Shown here piece by piece: positions 50,383-59,339 of a stretch of DNA of 64,000 bases. Under the pieces are notes generated by a model. That model saw nothing but the letters and a program-made list of their open reading frames with translations. It made no database searches and had not been told where the DNA came from. The DNA comes from Bdellovibrio bacteriovorus. Its GTDB lineage: Bacteria > Bdellovibrionota > Bdellovibrionia > Bdellovibrionales > Bdellovibrionaceae. Each line of letters starts with the position of its first letter. The first letter of the stretch is position 1. A program made the translations under genes and the position numbers. The DNA lies in the NCBI RefSeq assembly GCF_001592735.1, contig NZ_LUKE01000005.1, positions 79,245 through 143,244 on the forward strand. Direction: 5' to 3'.

Positions 50383-51957
50383 TTAGTGGTTGTGTTCGTC
50401 TTTATGAGCGCCCGGCATATCGCCTTTGATCCAATCGTCTTCCATGTTTTCCAAGTGAATTTTTTCATCAGCTGTGCCGATATGCTCTAGCTGGTGAGTG
50501 CTCGTCGCGATTTCTTTTTTCAAACGATCTTTGATGGCGATGCGAACAACTGCATTTTCTTGGCCTTGAAGTTCTTTACGCAGATCTTCAAGTTTTACAT
50601 TCCCATCAAACTCACGAGTTTTATCAGCGACTGTCAGGATTTTTGTTAAACCTTTCAAATCAGCATCTTTACCCTCTAAAGAGAAAGAAAGCATATCGCC
50701 CTTGTTTTCCGCTTTGATCGATAGATCTAAATGTCTTGCAAGTTGCAAAGATTTATTTTGTCTTCCATCGACATTTGAGAAGTTACCCGCCTGTAGAGCC
50801 TCAATATAAGCTTTAGATTTATTGTTCATGAACTGATACAACTCTTTATACGTAACGCACTTTACCTCAGGTTTAGCACAAACTTCGTTAGCGAACTCAA
50901 AAAAGGTCTCAAGATAAGCGCCACTCATCCAACTAGAAAAATGATGTCCGATATGAATGGGTGCACGATTTCCGTTATAATTTCTAGCGAAATACGCTCG
51001 ATACAAATTCATCATGTTCGCTTTCACTTTTTTCTTTTGAGCATCCGAAATAACGTTTAAGCAAGATCTGTCTGAATTTCTGATTACTTTCCCGTTAGCT
51101 TTTAATGCCGTCTTCTCAAGTGTCTTTGGTTCTTCACTTAAGACGCGTGCGGAATCGCGAAAACAAAAATTGTAATCCATAGAAATCCATTTACGAGCGG
51201 CACCCGGCTCTTTGATTTGACCTAAAGGAAAGTTCCAAATGCCATAAGCATTTTTCTTAGGCCAATAGTCTTCTTTGTCAGCTTGGGATGTATCATAGAC
51301 GAATCTCGATACTTTATCCCCATTTTCATTCTTCTTCATATCGTAAGTGCTCATGACACGATAAAGATTATCGTTAAATCCTAGCTGAGGAGCTCGGAAA
51401 CCAACGACATCATCTTTTTGAAAAAGAAGATCAATGTAGCCGTTCGGGGTGGTTCCCATGTTATTGTAGGTAAAAAGGTTTTTAATGATATCATCAAACT
51501 GCGCGAATTCAGAAACCCATTGTCTTTCAGTCCACGTCTGCCCATTATAATGCCCGACGGTGTGCGACGCTATTTCGTGCCCCTCATAAAAGGCCTCGTT
51601 CATCTGATCTACACGCAAGGCCACGTCTTTATTGTTATCTCCCCAACCAATATTGGAAGTTCCCGCTTTCTCCTTATGAGGAGCATGATAGTGGCGCTTG
51701 GAAGACCATTCCTCGGTCAAAAGATAAGAAGGATTGATAAAGAACGTAAACTTCACATCAGCGCCAGTTTTGGCTTTGTAGGATTTCGAAAAATCACGAG
51801 AATACTGCCAAACATCATTATTATAAGAGCCGTCAAAAGCTAAAAGAACGAATTGTGGCGGTCTTTCAATGGCTTTGGATTGAGCCGCAGCAAAATGTGG
51901 CGCAACCATAGATAAAGCGACAAGGCCATTGACCAAAAGATTCTTTTTCTTTCCCAT
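50383..51957 (-). CDS. Exported NodB-type polysaccharide deacetylase
   Basis: 524 residues; GGGAGAAGTC precedes the ATG. Signal peptide about 1-25 (LLVNGLVALSMVAPHFAAA). The NodB domain shows FVLLAFDGS (Asp42), HEIASHTVGH with metal His132 and His136, VVGFRAPQ and later the HIGHHFSSW His motif. The second Asp of the usual DD pair is Gly (FDGS), so catalysis may be altered. The C-terminal 130 residues form an extra beta-rich domain and a His-rich tail (HKDEHNH). Possible targets are peptidoglycan GlcNAc or chitin-like polymers. Bdellovibrio is known to deacetylate prey peptidoglycan, though with other enzymes. Confidence 0.85.
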   Translation of the reverse strand: MGKKKNLLVNGLVALSMVAPHFAAAQSKAIERPPQFVLLAFDGSYNNDVWQYSRDFSKSYKAKTGADVKFTFFINPSYLLTEEWSSKRHYHAPHKEKAGTSNIGWGDNNKDVALRVDQMNEAFYEGHEIASHTVGHYNGQTWTERQWVSEFAQFDDIIKNLFTYNNMGTTPNGYIDLLFQKDDVVGFRAPQLGFNDNLYRVMSTYDMKKNENGDKVSRFVYDTSQADKEDYWPKKNAYGIWNFPLGQIKEPGAARKWISMDYNFCFRDSARVLSEEPKTLEKTALKANGKVIRNSDRSCLNVISDAQKKKVKANMMNLYRAYFARNYNGNRAPIHIGHHFSSWMSGAYLETFFEFANEVCAKPEVKCVTYKELYQFMNNKSKAYIEALQAGNFSNVDGRQNKSLQLARHLDLSIKAENKGDMLSFSLEGKDADLKGLTKILTVADKTREFDGNVKLEDLRKELQGQENAVVRIAIKDRLKKEIATSTHQLEHIGTADEKIHLENMEDDWIKGDMPGAHKDEHNH

Positions 51958-52213
51958 GACTTCTCCCTATTAATAAAAACTGATTTGATTCAAACCTCAT
52001 GATTGCAACCCACATGCCCGGCCCAAGTGGCCAGGAGCCCAAAGCCATCGTCTGATCTTTTGACAGGAGCCCTTCTGCGCCCTCGGATCTCAGAATGAGA
52101 CGCGAGAAAATTCACCATCCTTAAGGGATTTTAAAATAAAGCTTGTTAATACCCCCCACCCCTGGCACAACCAGGACCGTTGTTTTTTGACCTGGTTTGT
52201 AAGAGGTTGGCTT

Positions 52214-52624
52214 ATGGCTCCTGAAATGGCCGTTTCCTATGTCGTCGGATGGATTCCCTCTGCGGCGGTGACGGGACTGCATTTCTACCTGCACCGTAAA
52301 AAAGTGCGCTCGCGCCCCTACCAGCAACTGCAAAAAAATCTGCGAAAAGTGAACCTAGTTTGGCGCGAATCCCGCGCAGATATGGAACCCTTCGCCGAAG
52401 GCAAAGAAGAACGTGACTTGGCTTTATACGAAAAGAATTTGCTACTTATGGGTACCTTCTTCTTTTTCTTAAGCTGGGCCGGATTTGTTTTTAATTTAAT
52501 TATACTCGTTTCAATGCACAAGCTGGCGGTCAGCCGGAAAGAGCAAAAGATCTTTGCTAGTCCCCTGACTGAAAGAGACCTTGAGGCAAAAGACATCGAG
52601 ACCATCCTTAAGGAGCAGACATGA
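52214..52624 (+). CDS. Small membrane protein upstream of the RluA-type gene
   Basis: 136 residues from the ATG at 52214, with AGAGG upstream. Hydrophobic segments near 5-25 and 80-105 flank a basic cytosolic loop (YLHRKKVRSRPYQQLQKNLRK). No family recognised. It overlaps the next gene by four bases (ATGA), so the two are coupled. The 250-bp gap before it holds a CCTGG-CCAGG hairpin and nothing else recognised. Confidence 0.65.
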   Translation: MAPEMAVSYVVGWIPSAAVTGLHFYLHRKKVRSRPYQQLQKNLRKVNLVWRESRADMEPFAEGKEERDLALYEKNLLLMGTFFFFLSWAGFVFNLIILVSMHKLAVSRKEQKIFASPLTERDLEAKDIETILKEQT

Positions 52625-53289
52625 ACTCTAGAATCCCCGTCATTCAACAATCAGCAAAATGGATCGTCGTAAACAAGCCTGTTGGCATTTCCGTGCACAA
52701 CGAAACTAGCGACTTGCGTGCTGTACTAAAAAAACAACTTCGTCCTGGCAGCTTTGACGATGTTTACCCTGTTCACCGTTTAGATAAAGAAACATCGGGC
52801 GTGCTCATGGTAGCGCTTGAAGCCGAAACTGCTTCAGAGCTGGCTGAGAAATTCCAGAAAAAAGAAACGGCAAAATCTTATTACGCCATCTTGCGTGGCA
52901 GCCTTCCGGCTTCTGAAAAATGGCAAACTTGGGATTTCCCAATCTCTGACAAAGCTGAAGGACGTAAAAACCCCCAAGGTCTTTTAAAAGACCGCGTGGC
53001 TGCGAAAACCAAGTACCGTGTGGTTCAATCAAACAAATACTTCTCTTTGGTGGAAGTGGATCTTTTAACGGGTCGCCAACATCAAATCCGCAAACACGCG
53101 GCTTTAGCGGGCAACCCGATCGTGGGCGATCCTCGATACAATGATGGCAAGTACAACGAAAAAATGGCCGAGATCTATGGCGATGAACGCATGTACCTCC
53201 ACGCGTTCAAACTGAGCATCCAAGTTTCTGGCAAAGTTCAGACGTTTGACACACCGATGCCTCAGTCGTTCAAAGCTCTTCTTAAGTAA
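52621..53289 (+). CDS. RluA-family pseudouridine synthase
   Basis: 222 residues. The catalytic motif is VHRLDKETSGVLMVA with Asp55. Other family elements are WIVVNKPVGISVHN, AKSYYAILRG, AKTKYRVVQ and LLTGRQHQIRKHAALAGNPIVGDPRY. There is no S4 domain, so it resembles the short RluA/TruC-like branch. It isomerises uridine in rRNA or tRNA; the target is not predictable. Terminated by a long palindrome. Confidence 0.9.
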   Translation: MNSRIPVIQQSAKWIVVNKPVGISVHNETSDLRAVLKKQLRPGSFDDVYPVHRLDKETSGVLMVALEAETASELAEKFQKKETAKSYYAILRGSLPASEKWQTWDFPISDKAEGRKNPQGLLKDRVAAKTKYRVVQSNKYFSLVEVDLLTGRQHQIRKHAALAGNPIVGDPRYNDGKYNEKMAEIYGDERMYLHAFKLSIQVSGKVQTFDTPMPQSFKALLK

Positions 53290-53296
53290 TTCATTT

Positions 53297-53346
53297 TGCT
53301 GCACCAGTGCTACCTACGTAGGTAGCACTGGTGCAGCATTTTTTTT
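53297..53346 (+). terminator. Terminator with a 42-bp perfect palindrome
   Basis: 53297-53338 reads the same on both strands (21-bp arms, no spacer, centre TACGTA) and is followed by eight T. It terminates the RluA-type gene. The length and perfection of the stem are unusual for an intrinsic terminator. Confidence 0.9.
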
Positions 53347-53392
53347 AGGCGACTCTGGCACAATTTACTGCCGCGCTGGCGGCGGTTTAGGA

Positions 53393-54967
53393 TTACAAAA
53401 CTACATTCGTTGATAAGAAGCGCGAACTGTCTTGATGCAAGATCTTTTGAATGACTTGCTTGCCGTTCGCATCTTGCTTGGCTGCGACCATGCAGCGAAT
53501 GCTAAACGCTCTGAGCGCATCAAACACACTTAATGTTCCTTCAGCAGAATTCTTACGGCCCGTGAATGGATACACATCGGGCCCGCGCTGACATTGGCTA
53601 TTGATATTAATACGACATACTTGATTGCTTAGATGATCAATCATTTCGCCCATTTTTTCTGGGTCTTCACCGAACAGACTGGCTTGGTTTCCATAAGGGG
53701 AATTGATGATGTACTCTTCGACTTCCTGCATGTCTTCAAATTCACGAATTGGTACTACCGGACCAAATTGCTCTTCGTGCGCCACTCGAGAATCTAAACT
53801 GACATTGGCCAATACTGCGGGGAAAAATAATTGTCCCACAACTTTACCGCCACGCTCGGGATTGCAAAGAACCGCCCCTTTACTGACGGCATCTTCAATC
53901 AGACCCGTTAAGTACGCAGCCTTATTTACATCCGGCAACGGAGTGATAGAAACGCCCGGCTCCCAAGGCAGACCTGCGACCAATCCATTTACTTTTTGTA
54001 CAAATTTTTCGGTGAATTCTTTAGCGATTTTTTTATGCACAAAAATCATCTTAAGGGCCGTACAGCGCTGACCATTAAACGACAATGAACCGCGCACACA
54101 TTCCGCCACGGCTAAATCAATGTTCGCTTCTTCCATGATGATGGCCGGATTTTTGGCCTCTAAACTTAAAATACTGCGAAAGCTTGAGGGTCTGGGATGG
54201 GCCACTTTAATTTGATTAGCGACTTTGCTTGAACCGATAAAGGCTAAGACATCGATTTTCCCAGTTTGCACCGCCGGTCCCACAATATCGCGCCCTTGAC
54301 CGTTAATAACGTTCACCACACCCGCTGGGAATGAATCTTTAAACACTTTTAAAAGCGGCTCCCATAAAAGCTGCCCGTAACGAGCTAGCTTCACGACCAC
54401 CGTGTTTCCCATAATCAATGCTGGAATTAAAGTCGTGAAAGTTTCATTCAATGGATAATTAAATGGCCCCATACACAAAGTCACACCTAGAGGAGCTCGG
54501 CGAATCTGCGCCATCACGCCGCCAGAAAATTTAAATCCGCTGGATTCACGATCTAGGTTTTTTACTTCATTAACCGTGTCATCAATGTACTGAATGGTAC
54601 GATCAAATTCACCTTGAGCATCCGCCCAAGTCTTGCCGATTTCCCACATCAACAAACGACAAATCAATTCACGTTCTTCCAGCATTCCATTGCGAAATTT
54701 GATAACTCCTTGGATGCGATCTTCCATCCGCGCGGAGGGCCACTCACCTAATCCACGTGCCCAGGCTTTTGAAGCCGCATCGACAGCTTCCTTGATAACT
54801 TCCACACTGACGTGAGGAGTGGTGCCTAGTTGCACTTCACCGCTTTCACGATGGCAGGTTGAAAAAACAGGGATCGAGTCAAAACCCTTATCGCGGATTT
54901 CGCCGCCAATAAGGATACGACCATTCATTTTCGGAACTTGAGGGAATTCGGGCAATTGCATTTTCAT
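53393..54967 (-). CDS. GapN-like aldehyde dehydrogenase (non-phosphorylating GAPDH)
   Basis: 524 residues. The ALDH fold is shown by GVTLCMGPFNYPLNETFTTLIPALIMGNTVVVKLARYG, IGSSKVANQI, the general base Glu270 (SLEAKNP), the nucleophile Cys302 (NGQRCTALK) and EEQFGPVVPI. The sequence around NTVVVKLARYGQLLWEPLL resembles NADP-dependent glyceraldehyde-3-phosphate dehydrogenases, so a glycolytic bypass producing NADPH is proposed. Substrate choice is inferred from resemblance only. Monocistronic. Confidence 0.8.
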   Translation of the reverse strand: MKMQLPEFPQVPKMNGRILIGGEIRDKGFDSIPVFSTCHRESGEVQLGTTPHVSVEVIKEAVDAASKAWARGLGEWPSARMEDRIQGVIKFRNGMLEERELICRLLMWEIGKTWADAQGEFDRTIQYIDDTVNEVKNLDRESSGFKFSGGVMAQIRRAPLGVTLCMGPFNYPLNETFTTLIPALIMGNTVVVKLARYGQLLWEPLLKVFKDSFPAGVVNVINGQGRDIVGPAVQTGKIDVLAFIGSSKVANQIKVAHPRPSSFRSILSLEAKNPAIIMEEANIDLAVAECVRGSLSFNGQRCTALKMIFVHKKIAKEFTEKFVQKVNGLVAGLPWEPGVSITPLPDVNKAAYLTGLIEDAVSKGAVLCNPERGGKVVGQLFFPAVLANVSLDSRVAHEEQFGPVVPIREFEDMQEVEEYIINSPYGNQASLFGEDPEKMGEMIDHLSNQVCRININSQCQRGPDVYPFTGRKNSAEGTLSVFDALRAFSIRCMVAAKQDANGKQVIQKILHQDSSRFLSTNVVL

Positions 54968-55078
54968 TTTGATTTCTCTTGTGTGAGGTTAAAGACACTT
55001 AAGTAAAAGACTGAAAAAACGGACTGTCAATCTTCACCAAGACCCGTTAGACTTTCATTTAACAAAGGATGGAAGTCC

Positions 55079-55885
55079 ATGTGTCAGCTCCTTGCCATGA
55101 ACTGTAATACGCCCACCGACATCTGCTTTTCTTTTACCGGGTTTCAGGCCCGTGGAGGGCGTACCGACGTCCATCAAGATGGCTGGGGCATCGCCTTTTT
55201 TGAAGGTCGAGGTGTGAGGGTGTTTTTAGATGCACAAGCCTCAGCCCATTCCCCGATTGCCGAACTTGTTCGTCAGTACCCCATTAAATCAAAAACTGTC
55301 GTCGCTCACATACGTAAGGCAACCCAAGGGATTGTCGCCTTAGAGAACACCCATCCTTTTATGCGCGAGCTTTGGGGACGCTATTGGATCTTTGCCCACA
55401 ATGGAAATCTGGTGAATTTTGAGCCTGAACTTGATGGCACTTTTCTTCCCGTAGGGGACACCGACAGTGAGAAGGTTTTTTGTTATATCATGCAAGAACT
55501 TCGATTGCGTCACGGCGATCAAATGCCTAACAACGAAGCTTTATTTGCAACGATTGCCGAACTCACATTACACATTGGCCAATGTGGCGAGTTTAATTTC
55601 TTATTTTCAAATGATCAGGTCTTGATGGTGCATGCATCCACCAATTTGACTTATATCATTCGCAAAGCACCGTTTGCGACCGCGCACTTAAAAGACCAGG
55701 ACATGTCGGTGGACTTTACTCACGTGACGACAAGCACGGATAAGGTGGCTGTCATTGCCACCACACCGCTGACCGAAAACGAATCATGGACGCGCTTAGA
55801 GCCGGGCACGCTTTGCCTGTTTGCCGAAGGCGACTTGCAGGCCAGCGTAAAAACCATCGCGGGCCCTGCGGAAAAAATAAAATAG
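55079..55885 (+). CDS. Class II glutamine amidotransferase, YafJ-like
   Basis: 268 residues beginning MCQLLAMN, so Cys2 becomes the N-terminal nucleophile after Met removal. Family landmarks are HQDGWGIAFFEGRG, VVAHIRKATQG, NTHPFMREL, WIFAHNGNL and DTDSEKVFCYIMQEL. There is no synthase domain; YafJ/EgtC-type proteins act as free amidohydrolases. The substrate is unknown. The stop abuts the end of the convergent helicase gene with no spacer. Confidence 0.9.
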   Translation: MCQLLAMNCNTPTDICFSFTGFQARGGRTDVHQDGWGIAFFEGRGVRVFLDAQASAHSPIAELVRQYPIKSKTVVAHIRKATQGIVALENTHPFMRELWGRYWIFAHNGNLVNFEPELDGTFLPVGDTDSEKVFCYIMQELRLRHGDQMPNNEALFATIAELTLHIGQCGEFNFLFSNDQVLMVHASTNLTYIIRKAPFATAHLKDQDMSVDFTHVTTSTDKVAVIATTPLTENESWTRLEPGTLCLFAEGDLQASVKTIAGPAEKIK

Positions 55886-57907
55886 CTATTTTTTGGCGGG
55901 AGTCAGTTTACTGTCCAGTTTTGACAAGAAACTGGACACTAAGTCTTCGCGCTCTTGCCCTGACACCGGACGAACACCTAAAGGAAATTCCGTGTAGAGT
56001 TCTTTGGGAATCTCTAACAAAAATCTAGAAGGAGCCACGGGGCGAACAACGCCGTTTTTTTTTCGTTGCTGACAACGAGTCATCACCAGACGCTGCTTGG
56101 CGCGAGTCACCCCCACATAAAAAAGCCGGCGTTCTTCGTCGATATCTGAACCCAAATTTTTATGCGGCAAAAGGTCTTCTTCTAATCCGGCTAAAATCAC
56201 GATCGGAAACTCCAAACCCTTAGACGCATGCAAAGTCATAAGCTGCACCTTGTTTTGGTCTTCCTCTTCCCCGCCCATGTCATCACGTAAAAGCATGGCA
56301 TCGATAAAGGATTTAATGCTGTCGACATCATAAGAGCGCTTGCCCAAATAAGAATCTAAGATCCGTCCCAGGATTTCAACGACCATCCATTTTTTTTCAG
56401 CACTCGCGGGATCTGCGGCGGTGCCATACACGTATTCGCGATAGCCGATACCTTGAAAGATTTCAACCATCTTGGCACCTGGTGAAGAGCCGATGTTATA
56501 ATCTAAAATATTTTTGGGAAGGTCTTCGATAAACTTCATCAGATTATCAATCGACTCTCCGGCTTTATCTTGCACTTCAGCTTCTTTCCAGAAACGACAA
56601 GCATCGACAAAGTTTATGCGTTTTTTTAAAGCAAATTCCGAAAGCTTTTCAATCGTCGTATCGCCAATTCCTCGAGAAGGAACATTGATGATCCGACGCA
56701 AAGACACTTCATTGGGTGCCAAAGACTGTTTTAAATATGCCATGAGATCTTTGATCTCTCGACGGTCAAAGATCGAAGTTCCGCCCGTGATGGTGTACGG
56801 AATATTCGCACGACGTAATGAGGACTCAATCAGCCCCCCTTGCGTGTTGGAACGATATAAAACGGCAAAGTCTTTCAACTTATGCCCTTGACGTTGAAAG
56901 TGATGAATTTCACTGACCACGAACTCACATTCGTCTTCTTCACGCTCTAAAAGGAACATTTCAGGCATCACGCCCGTGCTTTCGGCAATTTCGGCGCGCA
57001 AGACTTTTCCATGACGATTTTTATTCTTAGAAATGGCGGCATTGGCCACGGCCAAGATCTCTGCCGAAGAACGATAATTTCTTTCAAGCATGATCACTTC
57101 ACACTTTGCATGTTCTTTCGGGAAATTCAGGATGTTCTTAATTTCCGCCCCACGCCAGCCATAAATTGACTGATCATCATCACCTACGACGGCAATGTTT
57201 TGATGAGGCTTGATAATTTGATTGATCAAATCCATTTGCATGCGATTGGTGTCTTGAAATTCATCCACCATTACTTGCGTGAACATGCTCTGTACTTTTT
57301 CTAAGATATCCGGATTTTCCTTAAACAAAGTTAAAGGCTTAATCAAAAGACCTTCAAAATCCACAACGCCTAAGTGTTCTAAGCGCTTCGCAAACTTAGG
57401 CGCTAAGACTTCGGCCATTTCGTGGTATTCATCAAAGGCCTCCACCGCCGGAGCAATCCCGGTGCGACGATCATTGATCATTGATAGAATTTTATCGATA
57501 TCAAATTTATCTTTGCCCGAGTTTTTAACGTCTTTAAGCAAGTCTTTTAAAATTGCGTTGCAATCGCTTTGATCCACGATTCCAAAGTACGGTGAAAGAC
57601 CGGCATGTTTATGAAAACGACGCAGAATTTGCAATCCAAACGAGTGGAAAGTGCCTGCCCACAGCCCCTTGCCGGTACTGCCAAGCTTGACTCCCACTCG
57701 GTGTTTTAATTCGCGTGCGGCTTTATTGGTGAAGGTTAACACGCAGATCTCTTGGGCTTGGGCCACGCGTTCGGAAATAAGTCTTCCCGTGCGAGAAACC
57801 AAGACCGTCGTTTTCCCTGAACCCGCGCCTGCCAAAATAAGCAAAGGGCCGTAATTATGCTTTACGGCCTTTTGTTGCTCGGGGTTTAACCCCTTAAGCC
57901 AATCCAT
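55886..57907 (-). CDS. UvrD/Rep-family SF1A DNA helicase
   Basis: 673 residues. Motifs in order: Walker A LAGAGSGKTT (26-34), Ia LTFTNKAARELKHR, II VDEFQDTNRMQ, III VVGDDDQSIYGWRGA, IV LERNYRS, V MTLHASKGLEFPIVILAGLEEDLLPH and VI EERRLFYVGVTRAKQRLVMT. The length and the overall match suggest Rep/PcrA rather than the longer UvrD. It is a 3'-to-5' translocase that removes roadblocks at replication forks or acts in repair. A zinc-ribbon protein gene ends 33 bp upstream on the same strand. Confidence 0.93.
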   Translation of the reverse strand: MDWLKGLNPEQQKAVKHNYGPLLILAGAGSGKTTVLVSRTGRLISERVAQAQEICVLTFTNKAARELKHRVGVKLGSTGKGLWAGTFHSFGLQILRRFHKHAGLSPYFGIVDQSDCNAILKDLLKDVKNSGKDKFDIDKILSMINDRRTGIAPAVEAFDEYHEMAEVLAPKFAKRLEHLGVVDFEGLLIKPLTLFKENPDILEKVQSMFTQVMVDEFQDTNRMQMDLINQIIKPHQNIAVVGDDDQSIYGWRGAEIKNILNFPKEHAKCEVIMLERNYRSSAEILAVANAAISKNKNRHGKVLRAEIAESTGVMPEMFLLEREEDECEFVVSEIHHFQRQGHKLKDFAVLYRSNTQGGLIESSLRRANIPYTITGGTSIFDRREIKDLMAYLKQSLAPNEVSLRRIINVPSRGIGDTTIEKLSEFALKKRINFVDACRFWKEAEVQDKAGESIDNLMKFIEDLPKNILDYNIGSSPGAKMVEIFQGIGYREYVYGTAADPASAEKKWMVVEILGRILDSYLGKRSYDVDSIKSFIDAMLLRDDMGGEEEDQNKVQLMTLHASKGLEFPIVILAGLEEDLLPHKNLGSDIDEERRLFYVGVTRAKQRLVMTRCQQRKKNGVVRPVAPSRFLLEIPKELYTEFPLGVRPVSGQEREDLVSSFLSKLDSKLTPAKK

Positions 57908-57939
57908 TTAAATCCTAACAAATCAAAAAACTAAAACGA

Positions 57940-58380
57940 CTAAACGCGGTTGTGGATCAGGGTACGAACTTCGTCTTCAAAGACGACTTCGATTTTATCT
58001 GACATCGCGTCTTTGATGAAACCCAAACCAAATTTTGGATGTTGAAGTTTCGTGTTCTTTTCGAACTTGCCCTTCATGTTGTATGTGTTGGTCGCCGCAC
58101 CTTCGTTTGACATCAACATTTCATACTCATTTTTGTGGCTTGATTTACGTGAGTTCATTGTTTGTTCACGTTTTTTCGCCGCCGCGCCCGTCAACGGTTT
58201 GCCCGTTTTAGTTTGCGCTTTAGGAAGAGAGTATGTCTTCTGTGAACCACAGATTTCACATTTGATTTTTGCCGACGTCGCTGTCGTATGCGCTAATACC
58301 ACGTGGTATCTGTCAGCATCGCATTTCTTACAAAATGCAAAAAAAGATTTCGCGACGGGTGGCAAGGTATTCATCGTCAT
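57940..58380 (-). CDS. Zinc-ribbon protein with CarD-like C-terminal segment, unknown function
   Basis: 146 residues; GGAAGAAAC precedes the ATG. An N-terminal zinc ribbon (CKKC at about 17-20, CEIC at about 41-44) is followed by a basic linker and a C-terminal beta segment LQHPKFGLGFIKDAMSDKIEVVFEDEVRTLIHNR, of the type F.HP.FG.G.V found in uncharacterised proteins of related bacteria. It is probably a nucleic-acid- or RNA-polymerase-associated protein, which is inference. Confidence 0.7.
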   Translation of the reverse strand: MTMNTLPPVAKSFFAFCKKCDADRYHVVLAHTTATSAKIKCEICGSQKTYSLPKAQTKTGKPLTGAAAKKREQTMNSRKSSHKNEYEMLMSNEGAATNTYNMKGKFEKNTKLQHPKFGLGFIKDAMSDKIEVVFEDEVRTLIHNRV

Positions 58381-58394
58381 TTGTTTCTTCCTAT

Positions 58395-59333
58395 CTAGTA
58401 TTGTTGTTTCAAACTATAAATCATTAATTTTTCGTCTAACTTTTTCTGCGCGATTTCACGAGCACTTAAATAAAAAGGCCCTTCTTCGCGTTCAATACGC
58501 TTTTGAAAATCAAGCATGCTCTGCTCGTCTTTCGGGTCGATAAAACGTCCCGTCGGACCGTAATTTTCTAAAAACGCATAGTCTTCTTCTTTGGTGAAGA
58601 ACTTTTCCCACACTTGCGTGTTCACCTGCACACGGTAAGTGACCGTGGTTGCGTGCGAGTGCACCGGCGCATAGGCCCCGATGATTTCCATATGGCCGAA
58701 ATTCGAGTGCAGTCTTAATGCCGGGCTTCCCCACTGGGTCATGCCCGAGCATTGCTCCACGTTGGCATACCACAACCCAAAAGCCTTCGATAAAAATCCA
58801 AGACCGTAAAGACCCTGTCCTTCGGGCAATAAAGAATTGATGGAAGTTAAATTGTGCGCAACCCACTCGCCCTTATGCATGGTCGGAATGATGATGAACA
58901 AAGACAACGGAACCCAATCCATATCATCCAACGACGTGACTTCTTTTAAAACCTTTGAACTTTGCACGGGAGAATTAATCGCCGGAAACTTTTTGGGATC
59001 TAAAACTTCACGCATCGCCGGCGTTAATGCGGACGGACGAGCCGCAAAGCCCGCCACAAATCCTGGCATCACCGCACAGTCGTAAAACACCCAACGAGGC
59101 ATCGCCATGTTAGAAGGTCCAAAAGCACGTGCTTCCAGTGAATAGATACGATCGGCAAAAGCCAGCTCTGGAATATCCAATGGATCTTTCATCACTGGCG
59201 ATTTATTAAACCAATTCAAGCGATGCGCGGAACCCGGGTGAGCAATCTGGTTTTCCGGACGCACGAATACGTAAGGACGTATATCGTCGTTTTCCATCCA
59301 GCTCGCTTTGCTCAACAATGGGTTCAAGGGCAT
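58395..59333 (-). CDS. Conserved-looking cytosolic protein, unknown function
   Basis: 312 residues with no signal peptide. It contains Trp- and Pro-rich segments (DDMDWVPLSLFIIIPTMHKGEW, LYGLGFLSKAFGLWYANVEQ, HSNFGHMEIIGAYAPVHSHATTVTYRV) that suggest a compact beta-rich fold, but I recognise no family. AAGGAG directly abuts the ATG at 59333, which is too close for use; a TTG at 59327 would have proper spacing, so the true start may be there. It lies seven bases after fumC and is probably in one operon with it. Confidence 0.7.
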   Translation of the reverse strand: MPLNPLLSKASWMENDDIRPYVFVRPENQIAHPGSAHRLNWFNKSPVMKDPLDIPELAFADRIYSLEARAFGPSNMAMPRWVFYDCAVMPGFVAGFAARPSALTPAMREVLDPKKFPAINSPVQSSKVLKEVTSLDDMDWVPLSLFIIIPTMHKGEWVAHNLTSINSLLPEGQGLYGLGFLSKAFGLWYANVEQCSGMTQWGSPALRLHSNFGHMEIIGAYAPVHSHATTVTYRVQVNTQVWEKFFTKEEDYAFLENYGPTGRFIDPKDEQSMLDFQKRIEREEGPFYLSAREIAQKKLDEKLMIYSLKQQY

Positions 59334-59339
59334 CTCCTT

